Positions 21,807 to 29,665 of a stretch of 39,454 nt of DNA are shown one piece after another. The first letter of the stretch is position 1, and each line of letters starts with the position of its first letter. Below the pieces are notes generated by a model, which ran no database searches, was not told where the DNA came from, and worked only from the letters and a program-made list of their open reading frames with translations. A program made the position numbers and the translations under genes. Where the stretch lies: contig NZ_PYMB01000036.1 of assembly GCF_003026455.1 (NCBI RefSeq), forward strand, positions 1-39,454, in the 5' to 3' direction. The stretch is from Photobacterium rosenbergii. GTDB taxonomy: Bacteria; Pseudomonadota; Gammaproteobacteria; Enterobacterales; Vibrionaceae.

Positions 21807-22283
21807 CCCTAAAAAGCATAACCCTATAGCCATATTGTTTATGCTCGCTAGCTATCTTCGCCTCAACAAACGCCACTCACTAAACCACGCCAACTTACAA
21901 TCCCAATACATAACCTTATTCAGTAGGTTTATTATACCTACCACCCTGTTAATGCTCGATTTAAAAATGAAACCAAACCTTTATTTTTCAATAACATAAA
22001 ATTAAAACAACAACCTAAAAACACCGATATCTGCCAGTAAACCCTTGCCGTAAAACCCCACAAAAAGTGATCTCGGTTCAACAAACCCACCATCAGTCTT
22101 ATTTTATTTTGCGAATTTTGTTCCCTTTTTTGCACATCTGAAAAAAAACTGATATTCCCACAACGAAACCAATCGCATTTTTTATACCCGCCAGATCCCC
22201 CGTTTGCTGTTAGCAGTAAAATCAATATGACATTTAAGAATGCGTTTTTGCATCAACAAGATTTGAGCGGGAAGCTAGTGAGT
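21807..22283 (+). other. AT-rich intergenic region before the helix-turn-helix gene
   Basis: About 480 nt without a convincing gene. It holds the dyad GTAGGT-7 nt-ACCTAC (21923-21941) around a TATAAT-like sequence on the minus strand. An open minus-strand frame at 21938-22225 lacks a ribosome site and family likeness. Confidence 0.45.
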
Positions 22284-22922
22284 ATGGAATATTTAGAAAG
22301 AATCAAACGATTAGCGAAAGTCCAGGGGATCAGCCAAAAGCAACTGGGTGAAGCCCTTGACCTCCAGCAAGGTACAATGAGCCGTAAACTATCAGGTAAA
22401 TACGGTATCGAAGTCCGTGAGCTTGAGAAAATTGCCGAAGCATTGAGCACCTCAATCAGCTACTTATTAACTGGGCAGGTTGATACCGGCACCCAAGCCA
22501 CTACGACAATCAACAGTAACGAGGGTCAAGGAACCACCAGCACCTATATCCCAATTATCCACCGCAAAGATTTCACGTCCTTTCGTAGTGGGTCATCAGT
22601 GGATGTGATCAGCAAGCGCGCCATTCCACAGCACCTACTGCGCGAAGACTGCTTGGGGCTACTGGTTGATAACGAAAATATCTCGCAGTGCGCGCCAGTA
22701 GGTAGCTACGCCCTTGCCACAAAGACAGCAAATTACCGCCCTAAACAACCGGTATTTGCCTCTGTTCGCGGCAGCGAGCCCGATTTCTATCACATGACAC
22801 AACTGGCAGACGGGGTGGTATTTTCGACCTCGCAGCCGGATTTCCCTAACTTATTTGTCAACAATGATGAGTTTCAGATCCACGGCTACATCATCCAATC
22901 AGACTGGGCTTACGACCGTTAA
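22284..22922 (+). CDS. XRE helix-turn-helix regulator with S24-like C-terminal domain
   Basis: 212 residues from the ATG giving MEYLERIKRLAKVQG, with GGGAAG about 9 nt upstream; the longer frame starting at 22227 has no ribosome site. The XRE-type helix-turn-helix spans about residues 4-60 (ISQKQLGEALDLQQGTMSRK as turn and recognition helix). A Thr/Ser/Gly linker leads to a LexA/CI-like C-terminal fold (CLGLLVDNENISQCAPVGSYALATKT...GYIIQSDW). The catalytic Ser-Lys pair of S24 peptidases is not evident, so it probably dimerises without self-cleavage. It is not next to prophage genes here. Regulated targets are unknown. Confidence 0.8.
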   Translation: MEYLERIKRLAKVQGISQKQLGEALDLQQGTMSRKLSGKYGIEVRELEKIAEALSTSISYLLTGQVDTGTQATTTINSNEGQGTTSTYIPIIHRKDFTSFRSGSSVDVISKRAIPQHLLREDCLGLLVDNENISQCAPVGSYALATKTANYRPKQPVFASVRGSEPDFYHMTQLADGVVFSTSQPDFPNLFVNNDEFQIHGYIIQSDWAYDR

Positions 22923-23033
22923 TCCATGCGCTTGAATGCCGCTCCTGAAAAGCAACCTTTAATACGATATGGCGGCGTGACATCACGCTGCCAAGTATTA
23001 GAATAGTAAGCACTCAGATAATGGATGTTTGCT

Positions 23034-23555
23034 ATGCCCAAGATAATTGTCGCCTCAACCAATCCCGCCAAAATTTCTGCCGTCGAAGACGCGTTCAAGC
23101 ACACCTTCCCAGATAGCCAGTTTTCTATCGAAGGGATCAGTGTCGACAGTGGTGTCCGTGACCAGCCAATGTGTGCCGATGAAACCTTGCAGGGAGCAAG
23201 AAACCGCGTCAGCAATGCACGCCAAGCTGCACCTGACGCAGACTATTACGTGGGCCTTGAAGCCGGTATTGACGGCCTATTCACCTTTGCCTGGATGGTT
23301 ATCGAAAGTGGTGACAACCGGGGAGAAGCCCGCTCAGCCTCGCTACCACTGCCTCCTCAAGCACTGGAGAAATTACATCAGGGTGAAGAGTTGGGCGATG
23401 TGATGGATGAAATGTTCAACCAAACCAATATCAAACAGAAAGGCGGTGCCATTGCGATGCTGACCAACCATCTGTTAAGCCGCAGCTCGGTATACCAGCA
23501 AGCGTTGATCTTGGCGTTGATCCCGTTTATCCATCCGACATTGTTCGCAAAATAA
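23034..23555 (+). CDS. yjjX: Inosine/xanthosine triphosphatase YjjX
   Basis: House-cleaning NTPase that removes ITP and XTP to keep damaged purines out of nucleic acids. It has 173 residues from the ATG giving MPKIIVASTNPAKISA, the conserved HAM1-like start; an in-frame ATG lies three codons earlier. Motifs: ASTNPAKISAVEDAF, GVRDQPMCADETLQGARNR and YYVGLEAGIDG. It is convergent with trpR through a shared terminator, which matches the E. coli slt-trpR/yjjX neighbourhood. Confidence 0.94.
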   Translation: MPKIIVASTNPAKISAVEDAFKHTFPDSQFSIEGISVDSGVRDQPMCADETLQGARNRVSNARQAAPDADYYVGLEAGIDGLFTFAWMVIESGDNRGEARSASLPLPPQALEKLHQGEELGDVMDEMFNQTNIKQKGGAIAMLTNHLLSRSSVYQQALILALIPFIHPTLFAK

Positions 23556-23608
23556 ATTAAGTGATACCACTATGCTTTCAAAGCAAGTGTAGGGATCTCG
23601 CAGAAAAC

Positions 23609-23646
23609 AAAAGGCCCCAAGGCTGTAGTAGCGCTAGGGGCCTTTT
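23609..23646. terminator. Bidirectional terminator between yjjX and trpR
   Basis: A 10-bp perfect stem AAAAGGCCCC (23609-23618) / GGGGCCTTTT (23637-23646) with an 18-nt loop and A/T ends on both sides serves the two convergent genes. Confidence 0.88.
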
Positions 23647-23667
23647 CAGTAACTGTCCTTTCGGTGA

Positions 23668-23985
23668 TTACGCGTTTGGACTTTGCTCTTTGAGCAGAGC
23701 AGACAGCCACGCCTTAGTGTCTTCGTCATGATGCTTGAGTTCATTCGAACCACGGGTGATTGTTGCCACGCCCACGCCAAGCAGTTCACTGATTTTGCGC
23801 TGGCTACGCTCACCGTTAAGCAGTTCATGCAGAATATTCACTCGGGACAATAACACCGACCTTTCGTCGGGCGTCAATAGCAGCCTCAGCAAGGTATCGT
23901 CCTTGTGCTCGGTCGTTGCCTGACGCAAGATATCAATCACCTGCTGCCACTCGGTAAATTCCGGGGTTTCTTGAATATTCGACAT
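23668..23985 (-). CDS. trpR: Trp operon repressor TrpR
   Basis: Tryptophan-activated repressor of trp biosynthesis genes, all-helical dimer, 105 residues. Family motifs: LLTPDERSVLLSRVNILHELLNGERSQRKISELLGVGVATITRGSNELK, with the helix-turn-helix in QRKISELLGVGVATITRGSN. GAGGA precedes the ATG. It lies directly downstream of slt, and a symmetric trp operator is found in the gap, so trpR should repress itself. The gene is intact. Confidence 0.96.
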   Translation of the reverse strand: MSNIQETPEFTEWQQVIDILRQATTEHKDDTLLRLLLTPDERSVLLSRVNILHELLNGERSQRKISELLGVGVATITRGSNELKHHDEDTKAWLSALLKEQSPNA

Positions 23986-24001
23986 GTCATCCTCATTTGA
24001 T

Positions 24002-24019
24002 GTACTCGTTCTCGAGTAC
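24002..24019. promoter_or_regulatory. Trp operator ahead of trpR
   Basis: GTACTCGTTCTCGAGTAC, an 18-bp palindrome (7-bp arms, 4-nt centre), matches the GTACTAGTT-AACTAGTAC type TrpR operator in its outer GTACT/AGTAC halves. It is 16 nt upstream of the trpR ATG, in the place expected for autorepression. Confidence 0.85.
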
Positions 24020-24068
24020 TGATTCTATCCCTTTAACCACCGACAACCTAGCCCTTGGCAAAAAAAAG

Positions 24069-26000
24069 CTAATACTTGGTGCTGAGCTCATTCTCCGTCA
24101 GCAATGGCACCGGGCTTTTAGTCAAATCACCATAGTAGATCTCGAACATCAACAGATTCTGGACATATCCCCGAGTTTCATTGAACGGAATCGCCTCGAT
24201 AAATGCATAGACATCCAGTCGACCATCTGTGCCTTTGCGCCAACGGGTCACCCGGCTCGGGCCTGCGTTGTAAGCAGCGAAGGCAAAGATCCGGTTGTTG
24301 TCATATTGCTCAAGCATCATTTTCAGATAACCACTGCCAAGGCGAATATTGACGCCGGGATCAAACAGGCTGTTTTTTCCTTCGTAGTTGCGCCCTAGCT
24401 TCTTAGCCGTTTCCTTGGCGGTGGCCGGCATCAGCTGCATCAAACCGCGGGCACCAACCGGCGAGACCGCCTCGATATTAAGCGCACTTTCCTGGCGAGC
24501 CAATGCCATCATGGTGGTTACCGGCAAATCACGTTTCTTGCTAAAGAAATCAAACCACCACTTATGGGCAATAGGGAAGCGCAACTCGACGTATTCCCAC
24601 AACTGCCCGGAAATAGTCGCCTGTACCGCGAGATGATGCCACTTATTGATAGAGGCATAAGAAGCCAAGGCTACAATCTGATCGTTATCCAGCCCGCGCA
24701 GCAAATAGTGCCATTCGCGGTTTGCCGCTAGCAGCTTATCGGTGGCGATAAGCTCTTTGACCCGTGCCAGGGTCTGCTCGTATTCCTTCACATCGGTACG
24801 GTAATCACCCGCGGTTTTCACCGGATAGGTGATCGGTTTCCCCAGTACAGTCGCAGCTGCGGCGCTGTAGAAATCGCGCTGACCCAAGATCTGATTATAC
24901 TTTTCTTCAGCCAACGCCTTGTCACCGTCACGCTCTGCCAATCGGGCTTGCCAAAACGTCCAACGAGTCGTCTGCTTGGCCTTGTCGGGTAGGCGGTTCA
25001 CCCACAGTTCAACTTCTTGCCACTTGTCTTCGCGCATAGCTTGGCGGATACGTCGCTCAAGCAAGCTGATATTGCTACTTTTCGCCAACGCATTATCACG
25101 CCATTTCTGAAGCTGTTCATCATCCGTCGCCATCAGCCTACTGGCGGTATAGTCTGCCAGGGACTGGCGCTTAGCTTCCTCAAAATGCTGGCCCTGTACG
25201 GCATTGTGATATTGCTTCACCGCTTCCTTCACATTACTGCGGGCCAACTTTTTATAAGCCAGTTCTGTGAGGTTCTGATTGAAAGGTGTCACTTTGCTGC
25301 GCTTGGAGAATGCCGCTACACCTTGGGGCTTGTCGAACAACTCCATTACCGCCTTGCCTGACTGCTTGCTCTTGGCCCCCAACTGTTTATTGAGGTAGTT
25401 GAGCCTGCCTCGGCTCCCCTCTCCGTAAACCAACAGCATACGGTCGAGAACGAGTGCATCAGTCCGCTTACCTGCTTTCTGCCAAGCATTAAGTAGCGGA
25501 TCACAAGCGTCAGGAGTCGATTTACCTGTTAGCCACAAAGCTTGCGCCCCCTGCCAAGCTACATCTTTGTTACCGAGTTTGCTCTGGGCATAGTAATAAT
25601 GGCAACGCAATACTTGGCTACGCGGCGGCATAGGCTGAACTTCAACAAAGCTCTCCCAGCGTTCCGTTCTTGCTAGGTGGTTGAGATAGCGATCCTTGAC
25701 CGTGGTACTGAACGGCAAGGCTGAGAATTGCTCAATGAACGCCTCAACTTCACTGGGAGAATTGGCATACAGGGTTTGAATAAACTCACGGTAATCCAGA
25801 TAAGGCGTCAACGGGTAGTCATCCAAACTACCGCGAAGTTTTTTGTACGCCGTCTCATCATTTTCTTCCAAGGCGACTTGCGCCTGCTCGTAGCGTACAC
25901 GCTGTTGTTCAAGAGTTGATGCCTGCATCAATGGCGATAGCAGCAAGCCAACCGACAGCACAAGACCTGAAATTACTTTAAGGTTTTTATTGCTATACAC
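24069..26000 (-). CDS. slt: Soluble lytic murein transglycosylase Slt70
   Basis: Periplasmic exolytic transglycosylase that cleaves peptidoglycan to 1,6-anhydromuropeptides. From the GTG at 26000 it has 643 residues, near the 645 of E. coli. This start has GGAAGG five nt upstream and yields a good signal peptide (NKNLKVISGLVLSVGLLLSPLMQAS); the ATG at 26030 lacks a ribosome site and would put ten extra residues before the signal. A long superhelical region (U and L domains) leads to the lysozyme-like C-terminal domain with ALARQESALN (catalytic Glu near residue 504 of this start), GLMQLMPATA and FAFAAYNAGPSRV. It lies upstream of trpR on the same strand. Confidence 0.95.
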   Translation of the reverse strand: MYSNKNLKVISGLVLSVGLLLSPLMQASTLEQQRVRYEQAQVALEENDETAYKKLRGSLDDYPLTPYLDYREFIQTLYANSPSEVEAFIEQFSALPFSTTVKDRYLNHLARTERWESFVEVQPMPPRSQVLRCHYYYAQSKLGNKDVAWQGAQALWLTGKSTPDACDPLLNAWQKAGKRTDALVLDRMLLVYGEGSRGRLNYLNKQLGAKSKQSGKAVMELFDKPQGVAAFSKRSKVTPFNQNLTELAYKKLARSNVKEAVKQYHNAVQGQHFEEAKRQSLADYTASRLMATDDEQLQKWRDNALAKSSNISLLERRIRQAMREDKWQEVELWVNRLPDKAKQTTRWTFWQARLAERDGDKALAEEKYNQILGQRDFYSAAAATVLGKPITYPVKTAGDYRTDVKEYEQTLARVKELIATDKLLAANREWHYLLRGLDNDQIVALASYASINKWHHLAVQATISGQLWEYVELRFPIAHKWWFDFFSKKRDLPVTTMMALARQESALNIEAVSPVGARGLMQLMPATAKETAKKLGRNYEGKNSLFDPGVNIRLGSGYLKMMLEQYDNNRIFAFAAYNAGPSRVTRWRKGTDGRLDVYAFIEAIPFNETRGYVQNLLMFEIYYGDLTKSPVPLLTENELSTKY

Positions 26001-26366
26001 AGCACCCTTCCATTCGTTGTCCATATTCATTCAGGCCAAAACCTGTGTGTTTTATTGCATATAAATTCCATCACTACAAGCCTCTGCAACGTGCAGGGCT
26101 GGCGCCAATAACCTTCAGGCGGCCCAATATTGAGCGTAATACCAAATTGTCGATTTTAATAATCGCGATTGCCGGCGACTAACAAAAATTTAACACCGCA
26201 ATGTTGCAGGAAATCGCAAGGTAAAATGTCACCCGTCACACAAAGATTCGAGCAGAGTGGTACCTTAACGCTCAGTTGGGGCACTAATTATGAACATTGC
26301 TGTTAAACTTATGTCCAGAACAGGTAAAATACCCCCTTTCATTTAGTTTAGAGATCGCAAACGGAT
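26001..26366 (+). other. Divergent intergenic region between slt and ettA
   Basis: Contains the promoters of both genes, not clearly placed. A possible 18-codon leader frame (26290-26346, MNIAVKLMSRTGKIPPFI) ends 20 nt before the ettA ATG, with GGGG about 10 nt upstream of its ATG. Otherwise nothing notable. Confidence 0.5.
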
Positions 26367-28034
26367 ATGGCTGAATACGTCTATACCATGTCGCGCGTGG
26401 GCAAAATTGTCCCACCTAAGCGTCAAATCCTAAAAGATATTTCATTGAGCTTCTTCCCTGGCGCCAAGATTGGTGTTTTGGGTCTGAACGGTGCTGGTAA
26501 ATCTACCTTGCTACGCATCATGGCAGGTATCGATACCGATATCGAAGGTGAAGCACGCCCACAGGCTGGCCTTAAGGTAGGTTACCTACCTCAGGAACCA
26601 GTACTGGATGAAGAAAAGACCGTACGTGAAGTGGTTGAAGAGTCAGTGGCTGATGTGAAAGATGCCCTGACGCGTCTTGATGCTGTTTACGCGGCATATG
26701 CTGAAGAAGGCGCAGACTTCGACAAACTGGCCAAAGAGCAAGGTGAACTAGAAGCCCTGATCGAAACCAAAGACGGCCACAACCTAGAGATGCAACTAGA
26801 GCGTGCAGCTGACGCCCTTCGTCTGCCAGAATGGGATGCGCAAATCAAACACCTATCAGGTGGTGAGCGTCGCCGTGTCGCTATCTGTCGCCTACTGCTA
26901 GACAAGCCAGACATGCTGCTGCTTGACGAACCAACCAACCACCTTGATGCAGAATCTGTGGCTTGGCTTGAGCACTTCCTGGTTGACTACAGCGGTACCG
27001 TTGTGGCGATTACCCACGACCGTTACTTCCTAGATAACGCTGCAGGCTGGATCTTGGAACTTGACCGTGGTGAAGGTATTCCATGGGAAGGTAACTACAC
27101 CTCTTGGCTTGAGCAGAAAGATGCCCGTCTGAAGCAAGAAGCCTCGCAAGAGAAAGCTCGTCAAAAGACCATCGAGAAAGAGCTTGAGTGGGTTCGCCAG
27201 AACCCTAAAGGTCGTCAGGCGAAATCAAAGGCCCGTATGGCGCGCTTTGAAGAGCTGAATACAAGTGATCACCAAAAGCGTAACGAAACCAACGAGCTGT
27301 TCATCCCGCCAGGTGAGCGCTTGGGTGACAAAGTTATCGAGGTGAACAACCTGACCAAGTCATTTGGTGACCGTGTTCTTATTGATGACCTATCGTTCAG
27401 CATGCCTAAAGGTGCGATCGTCGGTATCATCGGTGCCAACGGTGCGGGTAAATCAACGCTATTCAAGATGCTAAGCGGCACAGAGCAGCCAGACTCAGGT
27501 TCTATTGAGCTTGGTGAGACTGTAAGCCTTGCGTCTGTTGATCAGTTCCGCGACAGCATGAACGACAACAACACGGTTTACCAAGAGATCTCCGAAGGCG
27601 CGGATATCATCAAGATCAACAACTTTGAAATCCAAGCGCGTGCTTACTGCTCACGCTTCAACTTCAAAGGCAGCGATCAGCAAAAACGTATCGGCGACCT
27701 GTCTGGTGGTGAGCGTAACCGTGTCCACCTTGCCAAACTGCTTAAAGCTGGCGGCAACGTACTGCTACTCGATGAGCCAACCAACGACCTTGACGTTGAA
27801 ACGCTACGTGCACTAGAAGAAGCCCTTCTAGAGTTCCCTGGCTGTGCCATGGTTATCTCGCACGACCGTTGGTTCCTTGACCGTATCGCTACCCACATTC
27901 TTGACTACCGTGACGAAGGCCAGGTTAACTTCTACGAAGGTAACTACACCGAGTACACGGATTGGCTGAAGAAAACACTGGGCGCGCAAGCGGCCGAGCC
28001 ACACCGTATCAAGTACAAGCGTATTGCTAAGTAA
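26367..28034 (+). CDS. ettA: Energy-dependent translational throttle protein EttA (ABC-F)
   Basis: ABC-F ATPase that binds the ribosomal E site and gates entry into elongation according to ATP/ADP ratio. It has 555 residues, identical in length to E. coli EttA. Two ATP-binding cassettes: Walker A GLNGAGKST (residues 39-47) and GANGAGKST (near 355); signature motifs LSGGERRRVA and LSGGERNRVH; Walker B LLLDEPTNHLDAE and LLLDEPTNDLDVE. The interdomain linker with PKGRQAKSKARMARFEEL and the arm are present. No transmembrane segments. Codon use is host-like and strongly biased, as for a well expressed gene. A strong hairpin follows. Confidence 0.97.
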   Translation: MAEYVYTMSRVGKIVPPKRQILKDISLSFFPGAKIGVLGLNGAGKSTLLRIMAGIDTDIEGEARPQAGLKVGYLPQEPVLDEEKTVREVVEESVADVKDALTRLDAVYAAYAEEGADFDKLAKEQGELEALIETKDGHNLEMQLERAADALRLPEWDAQIKHLSGGERRRVAICRLLLDKPDMLLLDEPTNHLDAESVAWLEHFLVDYSGTVVAITHDRYFLDNAAGWILELDRGEGIPWEGNYTSWLEQKDARLKQEASQEKARQKTIEKELEWVRQNPKGRQAKSKARMARFEELNTSDHQKRNETNELFIPPGERLGDKVIEVNNLTKSFGDRVLIDDLSFSMPKGAIVGIIGANGAGKSTLFKMLSGTEQPDSGSIELGETVSLASVDQFRDSMNDNNTVYQEISEGADIIKINNFEIQARAYCSRFNFKGSDQQKRIGDLSGGERNRVHLAKLLKAGGNVLLLDEPTNDLDVETLRALEEALLEFPGCAMVISHDRWFLDRIATHILDYRDEGQVNFYEGNYTEYTDWLKKTLGAQAAEPHRIKYKRIAK

Positions 28035-28057
28035 TTCGCGCGTATCTCCAGATACAA

Positions 28058-28086
28058 AAAGGGCTGCATCATGCAGCCCTTTCTTT
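28058..28086 (+). terminator. Terminator after ettA
   Basis: 12-bp near-perfect hairpin AAAGGGCTGCAT/ATGCAGCCCTTT with a tiny loop, followed by CTTTT. It may serve radA too, which ends 53 nt further on from the other side. Confidence 0.85.
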
Positions 28087-28138
28087 TATCGAATATTTTG
28101 CCCTGTGCGAAAACGACTAAAGCGCCTAGTACCCGAAA

Positions 28139-29527
28139 CTAGAGTGCCACGCGTTCGAACGCCGTAAGGGCTTCTTGCAAATCTTCCACAGCAATGATTT
28201 CGATCCCCGGGATTTGTCGGCTGGCATTGGCCTTAGGGACAATTGCGCGGGTAAAGCCTTGCTTAACGGCTTCGCGGATACGCTCCACACCATTGGCTGC
28301 CGGACGGATATCGGCATTTAGGCCAATCTCACCAAACACCAGTACATCCTGCGGTACTGGGGCATTTTTAAAGCTGGAGAAAATCGCCAGCAAGACTGCC
28401 AAGTCCGCTGAGGTCTCTTCTATTTTGATCCCACCGACACAGTTAACGAAGATATCCATATCCGACAGCATGACCCCACCATGACGAGCCAAAACCGCTA
28501 TCGACATCGCCAAGCGGTTATTATCGTAACCGACGGTTAGGCGACGTGGATTCTCAGTCACCGAGTTGTTACACAGAGCCTGAATTTCCACCAGCAACGG
28601 CCGGGTACCTTCCCACAGCGTGGTACATACCGAGCCAGCATGGTTCTTGTCCGAGCGGCTTAGGAAAATAGCAGATGGGTTCTTGACCTGCTTCATTCCC
28701 GTTTCCGTCATGGCGAAGAAACAGGACTCGGAGTCAGCACCAAAACGGTTCTTCGAGGTCCGCAAAACACGGAACTTCTCATCAGCCGTCGATGATAGGG
28801 CAAACAGGCCATCAACAATGTGGATAAGCTGCATTGGGCCGGCCACGTTCGAGTCTTTGTTGATGTGGCCGACAATCATGAAGGTTACCCCTTCAGTTTT
28901 GGCAAAGCGGGTCAGAGCCGCTGCCGATTCCTTGACCTGGCTTGGGCTACCAGCTGCCGAATCATTATGGGCAACCGTCATGGTCTGGATCGAGTCAATG
29001 ATCACAAACTCGGCTTTCTGTGCCCTGATATGTTCGATGATCGCTTCCACCGACGTCTCGGCCACTACATTGATATTGTCGAGGTTCTGGGTACCCAGTC
29101 GCTTAGCACGCTGGGAGATCTGGTGGATCGATTCCTCACCCGAGACATAAAGAGACGACTTGGTCGCAGCAACAGAACCAATGCTCTGTAGTAACAAGGT
29201 CGATTTACCGGCGCCAGGATCACCGCACAACAACAGCACAGAGCCCGGCACGATACCGCCGCCAAACACCCGATCCAGTTCGGAAATCCCCGAACTGTAG
29301 CGCGGCAGATCTTTGCTCTCGACCTCCGATAGCTTCTGTACCTTAGTGGCAGAACCTGCGTAACTGCTGGTCGCGCCAGCCGCTCCGCCCCCCACCGCTG
29401 AACGGGTTTTAGGAACTGTGAACTCAGTTATCGTATTCCACGCTGCACACGCGCTACACTGGCCCTGCCAGCGGGGGAAGTCTGCGCCACAATCACTACA
29501 CACATAGGCCCGCTTGGTTTTTGCCAT
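28139..29527 (-). CDS. radA: DNA repair protein RadA (Sms)
   Basis: RecA-like branch-migration helicase for recombination intermediates. It has 462 residues, the usual size. N-terminal four-Cys zinc finger: Cys10, Cys13, Cys24, Cys27 in YVCSDCGADF...GQCSAC. Walker A GDPGAGKST at 102-110; the RadA-specific KNRFG motif lies in VLRTSKNRFGAD. A Lon-like C-terminal domain holds GGIKIEETSADLAVLLAI and GEIGLNADIRPA. AAGGTG precedes the ATG. It is divergent from the PilZ gene. Intact in every visible motif. Confidence 0.96.
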   Translation of the reverse strand: MAKTKRAYVCSDCGADFPRWQGQCSACAAWNTITEFTVPKTRSAVGGGAAGATSSYAGSATKVQKLSEVESKDLPRYSSGISELDRVFGGGIVPGSVLLLCGDPGAGKSTLLLQSIGSVAATKSSLYVSGEESIHQISQRAKRLGTQNLDNINVVAETSVEAIIEHIRAQKAEFVIIDSIQTMTVAHNDSAAGSPSQVKESAAALTRFAKTEGVTFMIVGHINKDSNVAGPMQLIHIVDGLFALSSTADEKFRVLRTSKNRFGADSESCFFAMTETGMKQVKNPSAIFLSRSDKNHAGSVCTTLWEGTRPLLVEIQALCNNSVTENPRRLTVGYDNNRLAMSIAVLARHGGVMLSDMDIFVNCVGGIKIEETSADLAVLLAIFSSFKNAPVPQDVLVFGEIGLNADIRPAANGVERIREAVKQGFTRAIVPKANASRQIPGIEIIAVEDLQEALTAFERVAL

Positions 29528-29665
29528 GATTCACCTTGATATAATTTGGTTAAACACATCTTGGAAACAGATGTAGAATAGAGCTTGCCTGTAGGTTGAA
29601 GAAAAGCTCAACTCATTAGGAAATATGCCGATAATAAACGAAGAATGAGATAATCAAAAATAACT

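Noticed and set aside
21938..22225. 95-residue minus-strand frame before the helix-turn-helix gene
   Set aside because: Odd composition, no ribosome site and no family likeness in AT-rich intergenic DNA.
28620..29150. 176-residue frame opposite radA
   Set aside because: Antisense shadow of radA, which has every expected motif.
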